64,000 nucleotides of DNA from Pseudodesulfovibrio cashew (GCF_009762795.1 NZ_CP046400.1:721501-785500); one strand, 5' to 3'. Positions 55,359-64,000 are shown, counted from the stretch's first letter. Numbers and translations: made by a program. The notes: generated from the letters alone by a model not told the origin.

Positions 55359-56060
55359 ATGTCCCATACCATGATCAACGTGACCGGCCTGTCCAAGGCC
55401 TTCACCCTGCACACCCAGGGCGGCATCGTCATCCCGGTCTTCAACAACCTGGACCTTACGGTCCGCTCGGGCGAGTGCGTGGCCCTGACCGGCTCCTCCG
55501 GCGCGGGCAAGTCCTCGCTGATCTGCGCCCTGTACGGAAACTACAAGGCAGGCGGCGGAAGCATCCTCGTCCGACACGCCGACGGCATGGTCGACATGGC
55601 CGCCGCCCTGCCGCGCGACGTCCTGGACATCCGCAAACGGACCATGGGCTACGTCAGCCAGTTCCTGCGCGTGGTGCCTCGGGTCCCGGCCCTGGACGTG
55701 GTGGCCGAACCGCTCTTCAACCTCACCGGCGACCGGGAGTCCGCACGCAGCAAAGCAGGGGAACTCCTGGCCCGTCTGAATATTCCGGACACCCTGTGGT
55801 CCCTGCCCCCCGCAACCTTCTCCGGCGGCGAACAGCAGCGGGTCAACATCGCCCGGGGCTTCATCGTGGAGCGCCCCATCCTGCTCCTGGACGAACCCAC
55901 GGCCTCCCTGGACGCGGCCAACCGCCGGGTGGTGGTCGGACTCATCCATGAGGCCAAGGCGCGCGGGGCCGCCGTGGTCGGCATCTTCCACGACGAGGAA
56001 GTCCGGGACGACGTGGCCGACACTCTTTTTCACATGACCGCCTTCAAGGAGGCCGCATAA
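55359..56060 (+). CDS. phnL: C-P lyase ABC-type protein PhnL
   Basis: The 233-residue ATP-binding cassette protein has Walker [24 protein letters not shown], signature [16 protein letters not shown] and Walker [21 protein letters not shown], then the H-loop [21 protein letters not shown] with [41 protein letters not shown] is typical of PhnL. It works with PhnK on the lyase core. It overlaps nothing, but phnM starts two bases after its stop. Confidence 0.94.
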   Translation: MSHTMINVTGLSKAFTLHTQGGIVIPVFNNLDLTVRSGECVALTGSSGAGKSSLICALYGNYKAGGGSILVRHADGMVDMAAALPRDVLDIRKRTMGYVSQFLRVVPRVPALDVVAEPLFNLTGDRESARSKAGELLARLNIPDTLWSLPPATFSGGEQQRVNIARGFIVERPILLLDEPTASLDAANRRVVVGLIHEAKARGAAVVGIFHDEEVRDDVADTLFHMTAFKEAA

Positions 56061-56061
56061 C

Positions 56062-57225
56062 ATGAACCGCATCCTTACCAACGCCCGCGTCGTGCTGCCC
56101 GGAGAAATTCTCCGGGGCACGGTCGTGGTGGAAAACGGCCGGATCACCGCCGTGGACTCGGGCAACACCGCCATCCCCGGCGCGCAGGACCTGGACGGAG
56201 ACTACCTGCTGCCCGGATTCGTGGAGCTGCACACCGACAACCTGGAAAAGGAACTGGAGCCCAGGCCGGGCGTGTTCTGGCCCGACCCCGTGGCCTCGGT
56301 CCTGGCCCACGACGCCCAGATGGCGGGCGCGGGCATCACCACGGTCCTCGACGCCGTGAGCCTGGGCGAATACCACGACGGGCCCAAGCGGTCCCGGATC
56401 ATGGACCTCTCGGTCAAGGCTATCCGCAAGGCCCGGACCATGGGCGTGCTCAAGGCCGACCACCGGCTGCACCTGCGTTGCGAATACTCCGACCCGAGGG
56501 TGCTGGAGATGCTCGCCCCCCACGTGGACGACGAGGCCCTGCTGCTGGTCTCGCTCATGGACCACACGCCGGGCCAGCGCCAGTTCACCGACCCCGCCCA
56601 GTACCGCAAGTTTTTCGCCAAGCACTCCTGGAACGACGAGGAGTTCGAGGCCGTGTCCCGCAGGCTCCAGGCCATTCGTGAGGACTGCGCCGGGCCCAAC
56701 CGGGCCGCCATCGTGGCCCTGTGCCGGGAGCGGAACATCCCCCTGGCCTCCCACGACGACACCACCGGAGAGCATGTGGCCATGGCCCGGGCCGAGCAGG
56801 TGGCCATCTCGGAATTTCCCACCACCCTGCACGCCGCCACAGAGGCGCGCAAGGCGGGTATCGCCATCGTCATGGGCGCGCCCAACGTGGTCCGGGGCGG
56901 CTCCCACTCGGGCAACGTGGCCGCCGCGGAGCTGGCCGAGGCGGGCCTACTGGACATCCTCTCCTCGGACTACGTGCCTGGCAGCCTGCTCTCCGGGGTC
57001 TTCGTGCTCCACCGCGCGCTGGGCCTGCCCCTGTCCGAGGCCGTTTCCAAGGTCAGCCGCAACCCGGCCCGCGCCGTGGGGCTGGACGACCGGGGGGCCA
57101 TCGCGCCCGGCCTGCGCGGCGATCTGCTCCGGGTCCGCGTGGTGCAGGACGTGCCCGCCGTCATCGAGACGTGGTGCGCGGGCAACGGTCCGGCCGCCTC
57201 GGACATCACCCGGAACGCGGCCTGA
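56062..57225 (+). CDS. phnM: PhnM: alpha-D-ribose 1-methylphosphonate 5-triphosphate diphosphatase
   Basis: The 387-residue amidohydrolase has the canonical PhnM start MNRILTNARVVLPGEIL and metal site LPGFVELHTDNLEKELEPRPGVFWP, then HLRCEYSDPRV, SLMDHTPGQRQF, LASHDDTTGEH, ISEFPTTLHAATEA, MGAPNVVRGGSHSGN and DILSSDYVPGSLL. It removes diphosphate from the ribose triphosphate intermediate before PhnJ acts. It ends the phnGHIJKLM run, 144 bases before phnC. A divergent paralogue with HGD in place of HTD is encoded at 46.3 kb. Confidence 0.95.
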   Translation: MNRILTNARVVLPGEILRGTVVVENGRITAVDSGNTAIPGAQDLDGDYLLPGFVELHTDNLEKELEPRPGVFWPDPVASVLAHDAQMAGAGITTVLDAVSLGEYHDGPKRSRIMDLSVKAIRKARTMGVLKADHRLHLRCEYSDPRVLEMLAPHVDDEALLLVSLMDHTPGQRQFTDPAQYRKFFAKHSWNDEEFEAVSRRLQAIREDCAGPNRAAIVALCRERNIPLASHDDTTGEHVAMARAEQVAISEFPTTLHAATEARKAGIAIVMGAPNVVRGGSHSGNVAAAELAEAGLLDILSSDYVPGSLLSGVFVLHRALGLPLSEAVSKVSRNPARAVGLDDRGAIAPGLRGDLLRVRVVQDVPAVIETWCAGNGPAASDITRNAA

Positions 57226-57369
57226 AAGGATGCCCCCGGCTCCCCTTCTTCATGGGAAGGTAACAGAGCCATCATAGGGTTGTTTCCCTGGACTGATATC
57301 TTTCGGAGTTGAAATGGGCGGTGCGCCTGACGCACTCCCCGAAACGAATATCCAGCGCGGAGGCGTGAC

Positions 57370-58191
57370 ATGAAATCCATCAATCTCGAATCCCAGCGGT
57401 CCAGGGAAGCCATCCGGGCCACCAACCTGTGCAAGGTGTACCCCAACGGCACCGAAGCGCTGAAGGACGTCTCCCTGACCGTGCGCGACAATGAATTCGT
57501 GGTGGTCATCGGCCTGTCCGGCGCGGGCAAGTCCACCCTGCTTCGCTCCCTGAACCGGCTGATCCGCCCCACTTCCGGGGAGCTCGCCCTGTTCGGCGAG
57601 GACGTGACCAGGGTCAACGGACGCCGCCTCAAGCAGGTCCGCCGCCGCGTTGGCATGATCTTTCAGCAGTTCAACCTGGTGCGCAGGCTCTCGGTGCTGG
57701 AGAACGTGCTGGTGGGCCGCCTGCGCTTCAACGCCTCTCCGCTGCGGCACGGCATGAGCCTGCTACGCCGATTCCCCAAGGCCGAACGGGAGTTCGCCTT
57801 CGACTGCCTGAAGCAGGTGGGCATTGAGGACCTGGCCTTCCGCCGGGCCGATGCCCTGTCCGGCGGCCAGCAGCAACGGGTGGCCATCGCTCGCGCCCTG
57901 GCCCAGGAGCCCGAGGTGTTCCTGGCCGACGAACCCATCGCCTCCCTGGACCCGCGCAGCTCCGAGCTGGTCATGCAGACCCTCAAGCGCATCCACGAGG
58001 AGCGCGGCATCCCGGTGCTGGTCAACCTGCACCACATCGACTTCGCCCAGCGCTACGGCAAACGCATTCTTGGCATGGCCAAGGGCGAACTTATTTTTGA
58101 CGGCGGCTGCCGCGACCTGAACGAGGAGGCCGTCTCCACCATCTATGGCGACAAGGCGGAGGAAGCTCTCCAAGAGCTTTCCGCAGCCTAG
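57370..58191 (+). CDS. phnC: Phosphonate ABC transporter ATPase PhnC
   Basis: The 273-residue protein has Walker [20 protein letters not shown]-loop [23 protein letters not shown], signature [16 protein letters not shown], Walker [22 protein letters not shown] and H-loop [15 protein letters not shown]. These are the PhnC class features. It drives uptake of phosphonate captured by PhnD through PhnE. There are 144 bases to phnM with no strong promoter seen, and a hairpin lies before phnD. Confidence 0.93.
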   Translation: MKSINLESQRSREAIRATNLCKVYPNGTEALKDVSLTVRDNEFVVVIGLSGAGKSTLLRSLNRLIRPTSGELALFGEDVTRVNGRRLKQVRRRVGMIFQQFNLVRRLSVLENVLVGRLRFNASPLRHGMSLLRRFPKAEREFAFDCLKQVGIEDLAFRRADALSGGQQQRVAIARALAQEPEVFLADEPIASLDPRSSELVMQTLKRIHEERGIPVLVNLHHIDFAQRYGKRILGMAKGELIFDGGCRDLNEEAVSTIYGDKAEEALQELSAA

Positions 58192-58199
58192 CGGATAAC

Positions 58200-58209
58200 T
58201 GTGATCACA
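58200..58209. promoter_or_regulatory. Palindrome between phnC and phnD
   Basis: TGTGATCACA is a perfect 10-base palindrome 8 bases after the phnC stop. It resembles a CRP/FNR half-site pair but without the usual 6-base spacer, so the binding factor, if any, is unknown. Confidence 0.25.
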
Positions 58210-58221
58210 ACGACTTAGAGG

Positions 58222-58240
58222 ACCCCGGCAAGCCGGGAGG
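58222..58240 (+). other. Hairpin between phnC and phnD
   Basis: ACCCCGGCAAGCCGGGAG can form a short GC-rich stem (CCCGG/CCGGG) without a T-run. It may protect or set the level of the abundant phnD message relative to phnC. It is not a terminator by sequence. Confidence 0.4.
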
Positions 58241-58269
58241 GTATCAACCTTACAGAGGAGAAAATCCAC

Positions 58270-59157
58270 ATGACTTCCAAATTGACGAAACTGTTCGTGG
58301 TGGCCGCGCTGATGCTGGCCTTTGCCCTGCCCGGCCTGGCCAACGCCTCCGGCTCCGACGCCTGGCCCAAGACCCTGAAACTCGGTTTCATCCCGACCGA
58401 AGGCGCCGCCGACTCGGCCAAGCGCGCCAAGCCCATCGCCCAGCAGCTGGAGAAGGATCTCGGCGTCAAGGTCGAGGTCTTCACTGCCTCCGACTACAAC
58501 GGCATCATCACTGCCATGGCCAACAAGCACATCGACCTCGCCTACTACGGTCCCAAGAGCTACGTCGAGGCCTCCGAGAAGGCCAACGCCGAGGCCGTCG
58601 TCCTTGAGCTGAACAAGCAGGGACAGCCCGGCTACACCGGCATCATCATCACCCGCAAGGATTCCGGCATCACCGCCATGGACCAGGCCAAGGGCAAGAG
58701 CTTCGCCTTCACCGATCCCAACTCCACCTCCGGCTACCTGGTGCCCAACGTCATGTTCGCCCGTGACATGAAGATCGACCCCAACACCTACTTCAAGGAA
58801 GTCCGCTTCTCCGGCTCCCACGGCGCGTCCATTCTGGCCGTCAAGAACGGCTCCGTCCAGGTTGCCGCCACCAACAACATCGACCTCGACCGCATGATCG
58901 AGAAGGGCGCCGTCTCCCTGACCGACTTCAACATCATCAAGCGCTCCGACCTGATCCCCGGCGCGCCCATCGCCGTGCGCAAGGACCTGCCCGAGAGCCT
59001 GAAGGTGGCCATCGCCGGCTCCCTGCTCAAGATCAACGACAATCACGAGTCCCTCCAGACCCTGCAGAACGGCGGCTACCGCCACACCGCCGACTCCAAC
59101 TACGACATCGTCCGCTACCTCAAGCGTCTGAAAAAGCAGTTGGCCCAGAAGAAGTAA
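58270..59157 (+). CDS. phnD: Phosphonate-binding periplasmic protein PhnD
   Basis: The 295-residue protein has a signal peptide (MTSKLTKLFVVAALMLAFALPGLANA-S) and the PhnD domain: LKLGFIPTEGAADSAKRAKPIAQQL, VEVFTASDYNGIITAMANKHIDLAYYGPKSYVEA, FTDPNSTSGYLVPNV and the late FNIIKRSDLIPGAPIAVRKDLPE. It captures phosphonates in the periplasm for PhnC/PhnE. AGAGGAG lies eight bases before the ATG. Codons are strongly biased to C-ending ones, as expected of a highly expressed binding protein. Confidence 0.95.
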   Translation: MTSKLTKLFVVAALMLAFALPGLANASGSDAWPKTLKLGFIPTEGAADSAKRAKPIAQQLEKDLGVKVEVFTASDYNGIITAMANKHIDLAYYGPKSYVEASEKANAEAVVLELNKQGQPGYTGIIITRKDSGITAMDQAKGKSFAFTDPNSTSGYLVPNVMFARDMKIDPNTYFKEVRFSGSHGASILAVKNGSVQVAATNNIDLDRMIEKGAVSLTDFNIIKRSDLIPGAPIAVRKDLPESLKVAIAGSLLKINDNHESLQTLQNGGYRHTADSNYDIVRYLKRLKKQLAQKK

Positions 59158-59159
59158 CC

Positions 59160-60263
59160 ATGCACCACGATCTGACACTCGAACAGGTCACCCCCAGGAA
59201 GAGCTTCTCCCAGAAGCTCGCCCTGGGGGGGCTGCTAATCATCATCCTCGCGGTGCTGACGGCCTCGTACATCTCCACGGACATCAACCCGCTCAAGCTG
59301 TACGCCAAGCGCCAGAACGCCTTCGAATATCTCTTTGGCAGGCAGCTCAACGACGCGGACAAGCAGGCGGCCATGGACCAGGCAAAACGGCTGCCCGCCA
59401 TCATCGCCTTCGAGGAGGCCTACCAGGACGTCAAGGCGGAGTATGTTGCCAAGGGCAGGGAGCTGGACCCGGTGGCCATGCAGCGGGAGGCGAAGAAACG
59501 CGCCGATGCCCGCATGGAGGCCATGTCTCAGGCGGACCGCGACGCCATCGTGAAAAGCGAATACGACCGCATCGCCGATGAGAAGTCCGGCGGCTACTTC
59601 CCGCCCGAGACCGCATGGTCCCATCTCACCGAATACACGACGGCCCTGGTCGAGACCGTTGCCATAGCCATCTGGGGCACGCTGATCGCCTTCATCGCGG
59701 CCATCCCCATGGCCATGTTCGCGGCGAGCAACACCCTGGAGCTGATGGTCCAGGGCGACGGCATGGTCCAGCGCCTGATTCGCCGGTTCGGCCAGTTCGG
59801 AGCCCGCCGCGTCCTTGATTTCTGCCGCGGCTTCAATGAATTCGTCATGGCCCTGATATTCGTGGCGGTCATCGGCCTGGGGCCGTTCGCCGGCGTACTG
59901 GCACTGGCCATCCACACCTTCGGCATTCTGGGCAAGGTCTTTTCCGAGGCCATCGAACAAATCGAACCCGGCCAGGTGGAGGCAGTCACCGCGTCCGGCG
60001 CGGGCCCGGCCCAGATCATGGCCTTTTCGGTCATCCCCCAGATCATGCCGCTCATCGTCAGCTACACCCTGCTACGCTTCGAATCCAACGTGCGCAGCGC
60101 CACCATCCTCGGCTTCGTGGGCGCAGGCGGCATCGGCTTCCTCATGTTCGACAAGATCAACGGCTACCTCTACCGCGAGGTCTGCACCATGATGATCATG
60201 GTCATCATCTCCGTGACCATCATCGACTACCTCTGCGGCATACTTCGAAGGCGATTCGTGTAA
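59160..60263 (+). CDS. phnE: Phosphonate ABC transporter permease PhnE, N-terminally extended
   Basis: The 367-residue permease is about 100 residues longer than typical PhnE. After a first membrane segment (ALGGLLIIILAVLTASYI, about residue 25-42) there is a charged helical insert of about 110 residues (AAMDQAKRLPAII... to SEYDRIADEKSGG) before the usual PhnE core starting YTTALVETVAIAIWGTLIAFIAAIPMAMFAA. The permease EAA motif EAIEQIEPGQVEAVTASGAGPAQIM and VRSATILGFVGAGGIGF are present. The insert would lie in the periplasm between segments one and two. It starts two bases after the phnD stop. Confidence 0.92.
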   Translation: MHHDLTLEQVTPRKSFSQKLALGGLLIIILAVLTASYISTDINPLKLYAKRQNAFEYLFGRQLNDADKQAAMDQAKRLPAIIAFEEAYQDVKAEYVAKGRELDPVAMQREAKKRADARMEAMSQADRDAIVKSEYDRIADEKSGGYFPPETAWSHLTEYTTALVETVAIAIWGTLIAFIAAIPMAMFAASNTLELMVQGDGMVQRLIRRFGQFGARRVLDFCRGFNEFVMALIFVAVIGLGPFAGVLALAIHTFGILGKVFSEAIEQIEPGQVEAVTASGAGPAQIMAFSVIPQIMPLIVSYTLLRFESNVRSATILGFVGAGGIGFLMFDKINGYLYREVCTMMIMVIISVTIIDYLCGILRRRFV

Positions 60264-60791
60264 GAGAAGGTCTCTCCCGAAACAATGAGCGGAATGGCCT
60301 GCGCGGCGGATCGGGAAGGTCCGCCGCGTGGGTCGTCCCCGGCACTCCGGCCAAATCGCGAGCCAAACGGATTATGCCTCCGCAATAGGCCTTCCACGGG
60401 CGACGGTAACCGCACAGTACAGGCAAGACTTAACCGCCGTTCACCACTATCGAGATCCCCCAAAAGGCCTATCCCAACACCCTTAGACTGATTATAAGGG
60501 CATGATGCCACGAACCCTTCCCTCATCCCCGATACCCTTCGGCCATACCCGTTCTAGCCACGTGCGGCTTCCGTTAGCGGTCACAAAAACTTAACCTCGT
60601 CCGAAGTTGCCGCTATTGGTTTTTTATGTGATAATTAATAAATATCTTAATACCTAGTAAGGATAAGAATTACGGCAGCACCATTAGAATCAGCATAATG
60701 GAGTTGAGGAATCAAAGTTTGGCGTCATGTCCCACTCTGACTTTGGGCAAGCAGACAAAGAGAGTGCTGCAAGCTGGTCAAGGAGAACCTA
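60264..60791. other. Intergenic stretch between phnE and the arylsulfotransferase-like gene
   Basis: No gene seen in 528 bases. A hairpin of CCCTTA/TAAGGG at about 60480-60500 and a short one near 60268 could end the phn transcript, though neither has a strong T-run. The right half turns AT-rich and holds a promoter candidate (separate entry). Confidence 0.4.
60607..60635 (+). promoter_or_regulatory. Sigma-70-type promoter candidate before the arylsulfotransferase-like gene
   Basis: TTGCCG and GATAAT stand 17 bases apart, a good -35/-10 layout, in an AT-rich setting about 155 bases before the start codon. Without expression data it remains a candidate. Confidence 0.4.
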
Positions 60792-62108
60792 ATGAAAAAA
60801 GCTGATCCTTCTAAAATATTGTTCTATTGCAGCCTCTACTCAACAATCCTGTTGTTGACATTAAGCATCGGCCTTTATTGCGGAATTAAAAAAAATTTTG
60901 TGTACGGGCTATACCACAAGATCTTCAATGATTTAAAGCTGCTCTACGCAGAGAAATCCACGTTGACAGGTACGACCCCCTCACATTTCCTCCAAAAGGC
61001 CAGAAAGCCAGGGGCCGGGGTAACCATTAACGAAGTCGGCGGAAACGACCTGATCCTTCTCAGCGGTTTTTTCGACAAAAGCAATGAACTTCGCCTAATT
61101 CGCAGGGATGGCACCGTCCTCAAAAAATGGAAAGTCGCCTACAGTCACTTCTTTCCCAAACCCGACTTTTTCCCGACAGCTCCCAATACGGATTGGAACA
61201 TTGATACCCATGGCGCCTTAATCCTTCCGGACGGCTCAGTGGTTTTCAACTATGAGTATGGAGGCACTGTCAAACTCGACAAGTTGGGTAACCTTGTCTG
61301 GAAGGTTCGGAAGAGCACACACCACTCCCTTGAAGTAAATCATGATGGCAGTTTTTGGGTCCCAGGCAGGATTTACGCAAGTCCGGAAGACAAATCGAAC
61401 CTTCCCTTTCCATGTCCCCATAAGCTCGACAGCTTGATAAAAATATCCAGAGGGGGAGAGGTACTACGGGAGATCTCTGTCCCTGGGTTATTTATGAAAA
61501 ACGGACTGGAATCTCTGCTCACTTCAAACGGCCGCAGGCTTGAGCGACACATGCGGTGGGACGAAGAAATTGTTCATTTGAATAAGATTGTCGAATTATC
61601 TCCCTCGCTCGCTCCGAAATTTGACAAATTCCAATCAGGAGACCTGCTCCTTTCCCTGAGGACATATAATATGCTTCTGGTTGTCTCCCCAGAGAGTGAA
61701 ACCATCAAATGGTGGCATATCGGCCCCTGGAAACGCCAACATGATCCGGAGTTTGCCCCGGACGGCACAATTACGGTTTTCAACAACAACAGCTACTATC
61801 TCACCGACGCTGCCGATTTCTTCTCGAATATCATAAAGATAGATCCGATTACAAATGAATCACATGTTATCCTCGGCCACGAAACTGGCGTGGACTTCGC
61901 ATCGAAAGTACGGGGCAAGCATCAACTTACGCCTTCAGGGGGGCTGTTCATTACCGAATTTGAAGGAGGGCGCGTCTTTGAAACAGATAAATCCGGCAAA
62001 ATCATCTGGGAATATATCAACCGTTACGACAACGATAATGTTGCCGAAATCACCGAGGCCAGGGTGTATCCAGCCGACTATTTCGAGGTCAAAGAATGGG
62101 CGAACTAG
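60792..62108 (+). CDS. Arylsulfotransferase-like beta-propeller membrane protein
   Basis: The 438-residue protein has one N-terminal membrane anchor (about residues 10-31) and then repeated beta-blade segments as in the arylsulfotransferase (ASST) family: LIRRDGTVLKKWKV, NIDTHGALILPDGSVVFNYEYGGTVKLDKLGNLVW, HHSLEVNHDGSFWVPGR, KRQHDPEFAPDGTITVFNN and GGRVFETDKSGKIIWEYIN. The histidines at the blade ends (DTHG, HHS, QHDP) match those around the ASST active site. Such enzymes transfer sulfate between phenolic compounds, or the fold may act as a scaffold; I cannot tell which. Base composition is AT-richer than the phn genes upstream. AAGGAG is eight bases before the ATG. Confidence 0.78.
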   Translation: MKKADPSKILFYCSLYSTILLLTLSIGLYCGIKKNFVYGLYHKIFNDLKLLYAEKSTLTGTTPSHFLQKARKPGAGVTINEVGGNDLILLSGFFDKSNELRLIRRDGTVLKKWKVAYSHFFPKPDFFPTAPNTDWNIDTHGALILPDGSVVFNYEYGGTVKLDKLGNLVWKVRKSTHHSLEVNHDGSFWVPGRIYASPEDKSNLPFPCPHKLDSLIKISRGGEVLREISVPGLFMKNGLESLLTSNGRRLERHMRWDEEIVHLNKIVELSPSLAPKFDKFQSGDLLLSLRTYNMLLVVSPESETIKWWHIGPWKRQHDPEFAPDGTITVFNNNSYYLTDAADFFSNIIKIDPITNESHVILGHETGVDFASKVRGKHQLTPSGGLFITEFEGGRVFETDKSGKIIWEYINRYDNDNVAEITEARVYPADYFEVKEWAN

Positions 62109-62246
62109 CTTTCCCACAAGTCACTTTTCGCCACATTCCCTCTTGACGCAAGGACCCTATTTCATTTTCATTCCTGATGAACGAAATCCCGTGACCCACT
62201 CAATCACACTAAATGAAACGCTAAAGGACAAGGGTAGAAACATCAT

Positions 62247-62471
62247 ATGCTCCAACTTGCAACAAAACTCTGCATCCTGTTTCTGACACTCTGCATCACC
62301 CCCCTTGATGCCCACGCATACATCGGACCCGGAGCCGGGCTTTCGGCCATCGGTTCCTTCCTGGCTCTGGTCGCCGCAGTAGTGGCAGCCATCTTCGGAT
62401 TCCTCTGGTATCCGATCAAAAGGATGGTCCGCAGCCGCAAGGCCAACGCCAGCGATAACAAGGAGAACTAG
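62247..62471 (+). CDS. Small membrane protein with IGPGAG motif
   Basis: The 74-residue protein has a cleavable signal (ending DAHA-Y) followed by YIGPGAGLSAIGSFLALVAAVVAAIFGFLWYPIKRMVRSRK, one membrane helix with a glycine-rich entry and a basic cytoplasmic-type tail. Similar IGPGAG mini-proteins are often found in surface-glycan or sulfate/phosphate-modification clusters, without a known job. It is 138 bases after the arylsulfotransferase-like gene and its stop is two bases before the GTG of the sulfotransferase gene. The ribosome site is weak (AAGGG 12 bases from ATG). Confidence 0.7.
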   Translation: MLQLATKLCILFLTLCITPLDAHAYIGPGAGLSAIGSFLALVAAVVAAIFGFLWYPIKRMVRSRKANASDNKEN

Positions 62472-62473
62472 CC

Positions 62474-63952
62474 GTGCTGTACGTCGGGGTGGCCATACTG
62501 GTCTTGGGATTCGTCGTTCTTCTGAAGGCGTTCGGGCTGGTGGACAAGGCCAACAGGACCATCGCCTGCTCTAAGGAATCGGTTGATATCATCCGCAACC
62601 CCGGGTTGGGTGACGACGACAAGGAGAAGGCGCTGCAGGCCAACTCCAAGCAACTTTTCCTGCTTTTCTTCCAATTGACCCTGGGGTGTGCCGCGGCGCT
62701 GCTGCTGCCCGCCGCCGTGGTCTGGGGGTTGGACAAGGCCGGGCTCATGTCCTTTGACGAGGTCGTGGCCTTTACCCTTTCCTGGGAGTTCCTGCTCGGC
62801 ACCACGCTCCTTATCGTCGTCCTTTTCTATGTCATGCGGAAAAACAAGAGCGATCATGACTACGAGATCCGCTACTCCCTGTTCGACCGCGCCCTGCACC
62901 ATATCGCCTTCAAGGCGGTCATTCCGCAACTCTCCCTGGCCGACATGGAAGACTCCATGTTCAAGGACGAACTGGCCAAGGCCGAAAACAAATCTCCGGT
63001 TTTCATCACCGGCCTCCCCCGTGGAGGCACCACCCTGGTCCTCGACATGTGCTTCAGCCTCAAGGAGTTCGCGGCCCATCGCTACCGGGACATGCCCTTC
63101 CTGCTCGTCCCCATGCTCTGGGACAAGTTCTCCCACAAGTTCCAGAAGGGCGACGAAAAACGGGAACGGGCCCACGGCGACGGGATGATGGTCAGTGTGG
63201 ACAGCCCGGAGGCCCTCGAGGAGATGGTCTGGAAACCGTTCTGGAAAAAGCAGTACGGCAAAGATCGGATTTTCCCCTGGGGCACCAAGTCCGACTCCGC
63301 CTTCGACGAATTCTTCGACAAGCACATGCAGAAGATCATCGCCTTGCGGCAGAAAGCCACGGGTGCGCATTGCCGTTACGTCTCAAAGAACAACCTGAAC
63401 ATCTCACGCGTCGACTACCTGACCAAGACCTTCCCTGAAGCCAAGGTCATCATCCCGTACATGCACCCTCTGGTGCAGGCGCAATCCCTGCTGAAGCAGC
63501 ACCGCAACTTCCTCGGCATCCACAAGGACGACCCGTTCGCCAGCACCTACATGGAAGGGGTCGGCCACTACGACTTTGGCGACAACATCCGCCCCATCGA
63601 TTTTAACGGCTGGTTCGACAACCGGCAGTTTAAGGACTTCAACACCATGAACTTCTGGATCGAATACTGGACCGTGGCCTACGGGCAGCTCCTGTCCAAG
63701 GCCGGCGGCAACGTCTACCTCCACTCCCATGAAGCCCTGTGCCAGGACACGGAAAACGTCCTCGCCAAGCTGGCCGACATCCTGGATGTCGACGATCGCG
63801 AGGGCTTCATGAAGAACGAAGCGATGATCTGGAAAACTCCGCCGCCCGAAGTGAGCACGGAAGGCATTGATCCCGAGTTACTCAAAAGGGCAGAGGGGCT
63901 TTACAAGCGGCTGCGTGCCAACTCTTTGGTGCCGGAGGACTACCCAAGTTAA
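62474..63952 (+). CDS. Membrane-anchored PAPS-type sulfotransferase
   Basis: The 492-residue protein starts at GTG 62474 with AAGGAG eight bases upstream. It has hydrophobic segments at residues about 2-20, 57-80 and 100-120, then a sulfotransferase domain with the 5'-phosphosulfate loop FITGLPRGGTTLVLDM near residue 180 and a 3'-phosphate-type segment KTFPEAKVIIPYMHPLVQAQSLLKQHRNF (R and S residues) near 330. It would move sulfate from PAPS to a glycan or lipid head at the inner membrane. No PAPS-synthesis gene is in view. Together with the two preceding genes it suggests a sulfation module; the acceptor is unknown. Confidence 0.83.
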   Translation: MLYVGVAILVLGFVVLLKAFGLVDKANRTIACSKESVDIIRNPGLGDDDKEKALQANSKQLFLLFFQLTLGCAAALLLPAAVVWGLDKAGLMSFDEVVAFTLSWEFLLGTTLLIVVLFYVMRKNKSDHDYEIRYSLFDRALHHIAFKAVIPQLSLADMEDSMFKDELAKAENKSPVFITGLPRGGTTLVLDMCFSLKEFAAHRYRDMPFLLVPMLWDKFSHKFQKGDEKRERAHGDGMMVSVDSPEALEEMVWKPFWKKQYGKDRIFPWGTKSDSAFDEFFDKHMQKIIALRQKATGAHCRYVSKNNLNISRVDYLTKTFPEAKVIIPYMHPLVQAQSLLKQHRNFLGIHKDDPFASTYMEGVGHYDFGDNIRPIDFNGWFDNRQFKDFNTMNFWIEYWTVAYGQLLSKAGGNVYLHSHEALCQDTENVLAKLADILDVDDREGFMKNEAMIWKTPPPEVSTEGIDPELLKRAEGLYKRLRANSLVPEDYPS

Positions 63953-64000
63953 CGAAATTTACGCGCTGCGCACTCGGTTACGCACATCATATACTAAATG

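Noticed and set aside
54431-55951. 506-codon plus-strand frame over phnK and phnL
   Set aside because: It is a frame-shifted shadow with an arginine/proline/glycine-rich product; both phnK and phnL are clear in the proper frames.
58200-58209. CRP/FNR site between phnC and phnD
   Set aside because: The palindrome lacks the spacer of CRP and FNR sites; it is kept only as an unexplained palindrome.

Overview
The window reads as one piece of a Gram-negative chromosome, most likely a Desulfovibrio-type bacterium (Desulfobacterota). That assignment is inference from the gene set: a PEP-CTERM/exosortase exopolysaccharide locus with PrsK/PrsR/PrsT, an unusually long GlmS-like protein, many sigma-54 regulators, and a C-P lyase locus with PhnF. 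I see no rRNA or tRNA gene, CRISPR array, transposase or integrase. Coding density is high. AT-richer patches lie at about 34.9-35.7 kb and 60.5-62.2 kb.

Left part (1-37.4 kb): an almost unbroken minus-strand run from 34.9 kb down to 0.3 kb builds, exports and regulates an exopolysaccharide of the exosortase (XrtA/EpsH) type. In transcription order it holds a TPR lipoprotein (PrsT), the initiating sugar transferase, the Wza-like export protein, the chain-length determinant, the tyrosine autokinase, a GspA/ExeA-like ATPase, an outer-membrane beta-barrel, the PrsK/PrsR two-component pair, GDP-mannose supply (ManB, ManC), a GlmS-like enzyme, the exosortase with EpsI, then deacetylases, glycosyltransferases, GNAT/FemAB-like acyl-transfer proteins, an O-antigen-ligase-like membrane protein and a CapK-like protein. 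Facing it on the plus strand are a CPBP/CAAX-type membrane protease and a PEP-CTERM protein, the likely exosortase substrate.

Middle part (37.8-46 kb): a minus-strand operon of PilZ protein, FeeM/autoinducer-synthase-like N-acyltransferase and an E1(ThiF)-nitroreductase fusion. Beside it are a CBS-PAS-GGDEF diguanylate cyclase, a membrane protein with a degenerate GGDEF domain, a second PilZ protein and a second sigma-54 response regulator. Four sites matching the sigma-54 rule GG-N10-GC lie before prsT, prsK, the PilZ/acyltransferase/E1 operon and the PEP-CTERM gene. I infer that PrsK/PrsR joins polysaccharide, exosortase substrate and the acyltransferase/E1 operon in one regulon.

Right part (46.3-60.3 kb): a phosphonate locus organised around the regulator gene phnF. 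To the left are accessory genes (hexapeptide acetyltransferase, DUF1045, PhnN, HAD hydrolase, a PhnM paralogue). To the right are phnGHIJKLM and the transporter genes phnCDE. Last part (60.8-64 kb): an arylsulfotransferase-like protein, a small IGPGAG membrane protein and a membrane-anchored PAPS-type sulfotransferase, a possible sulfation module.
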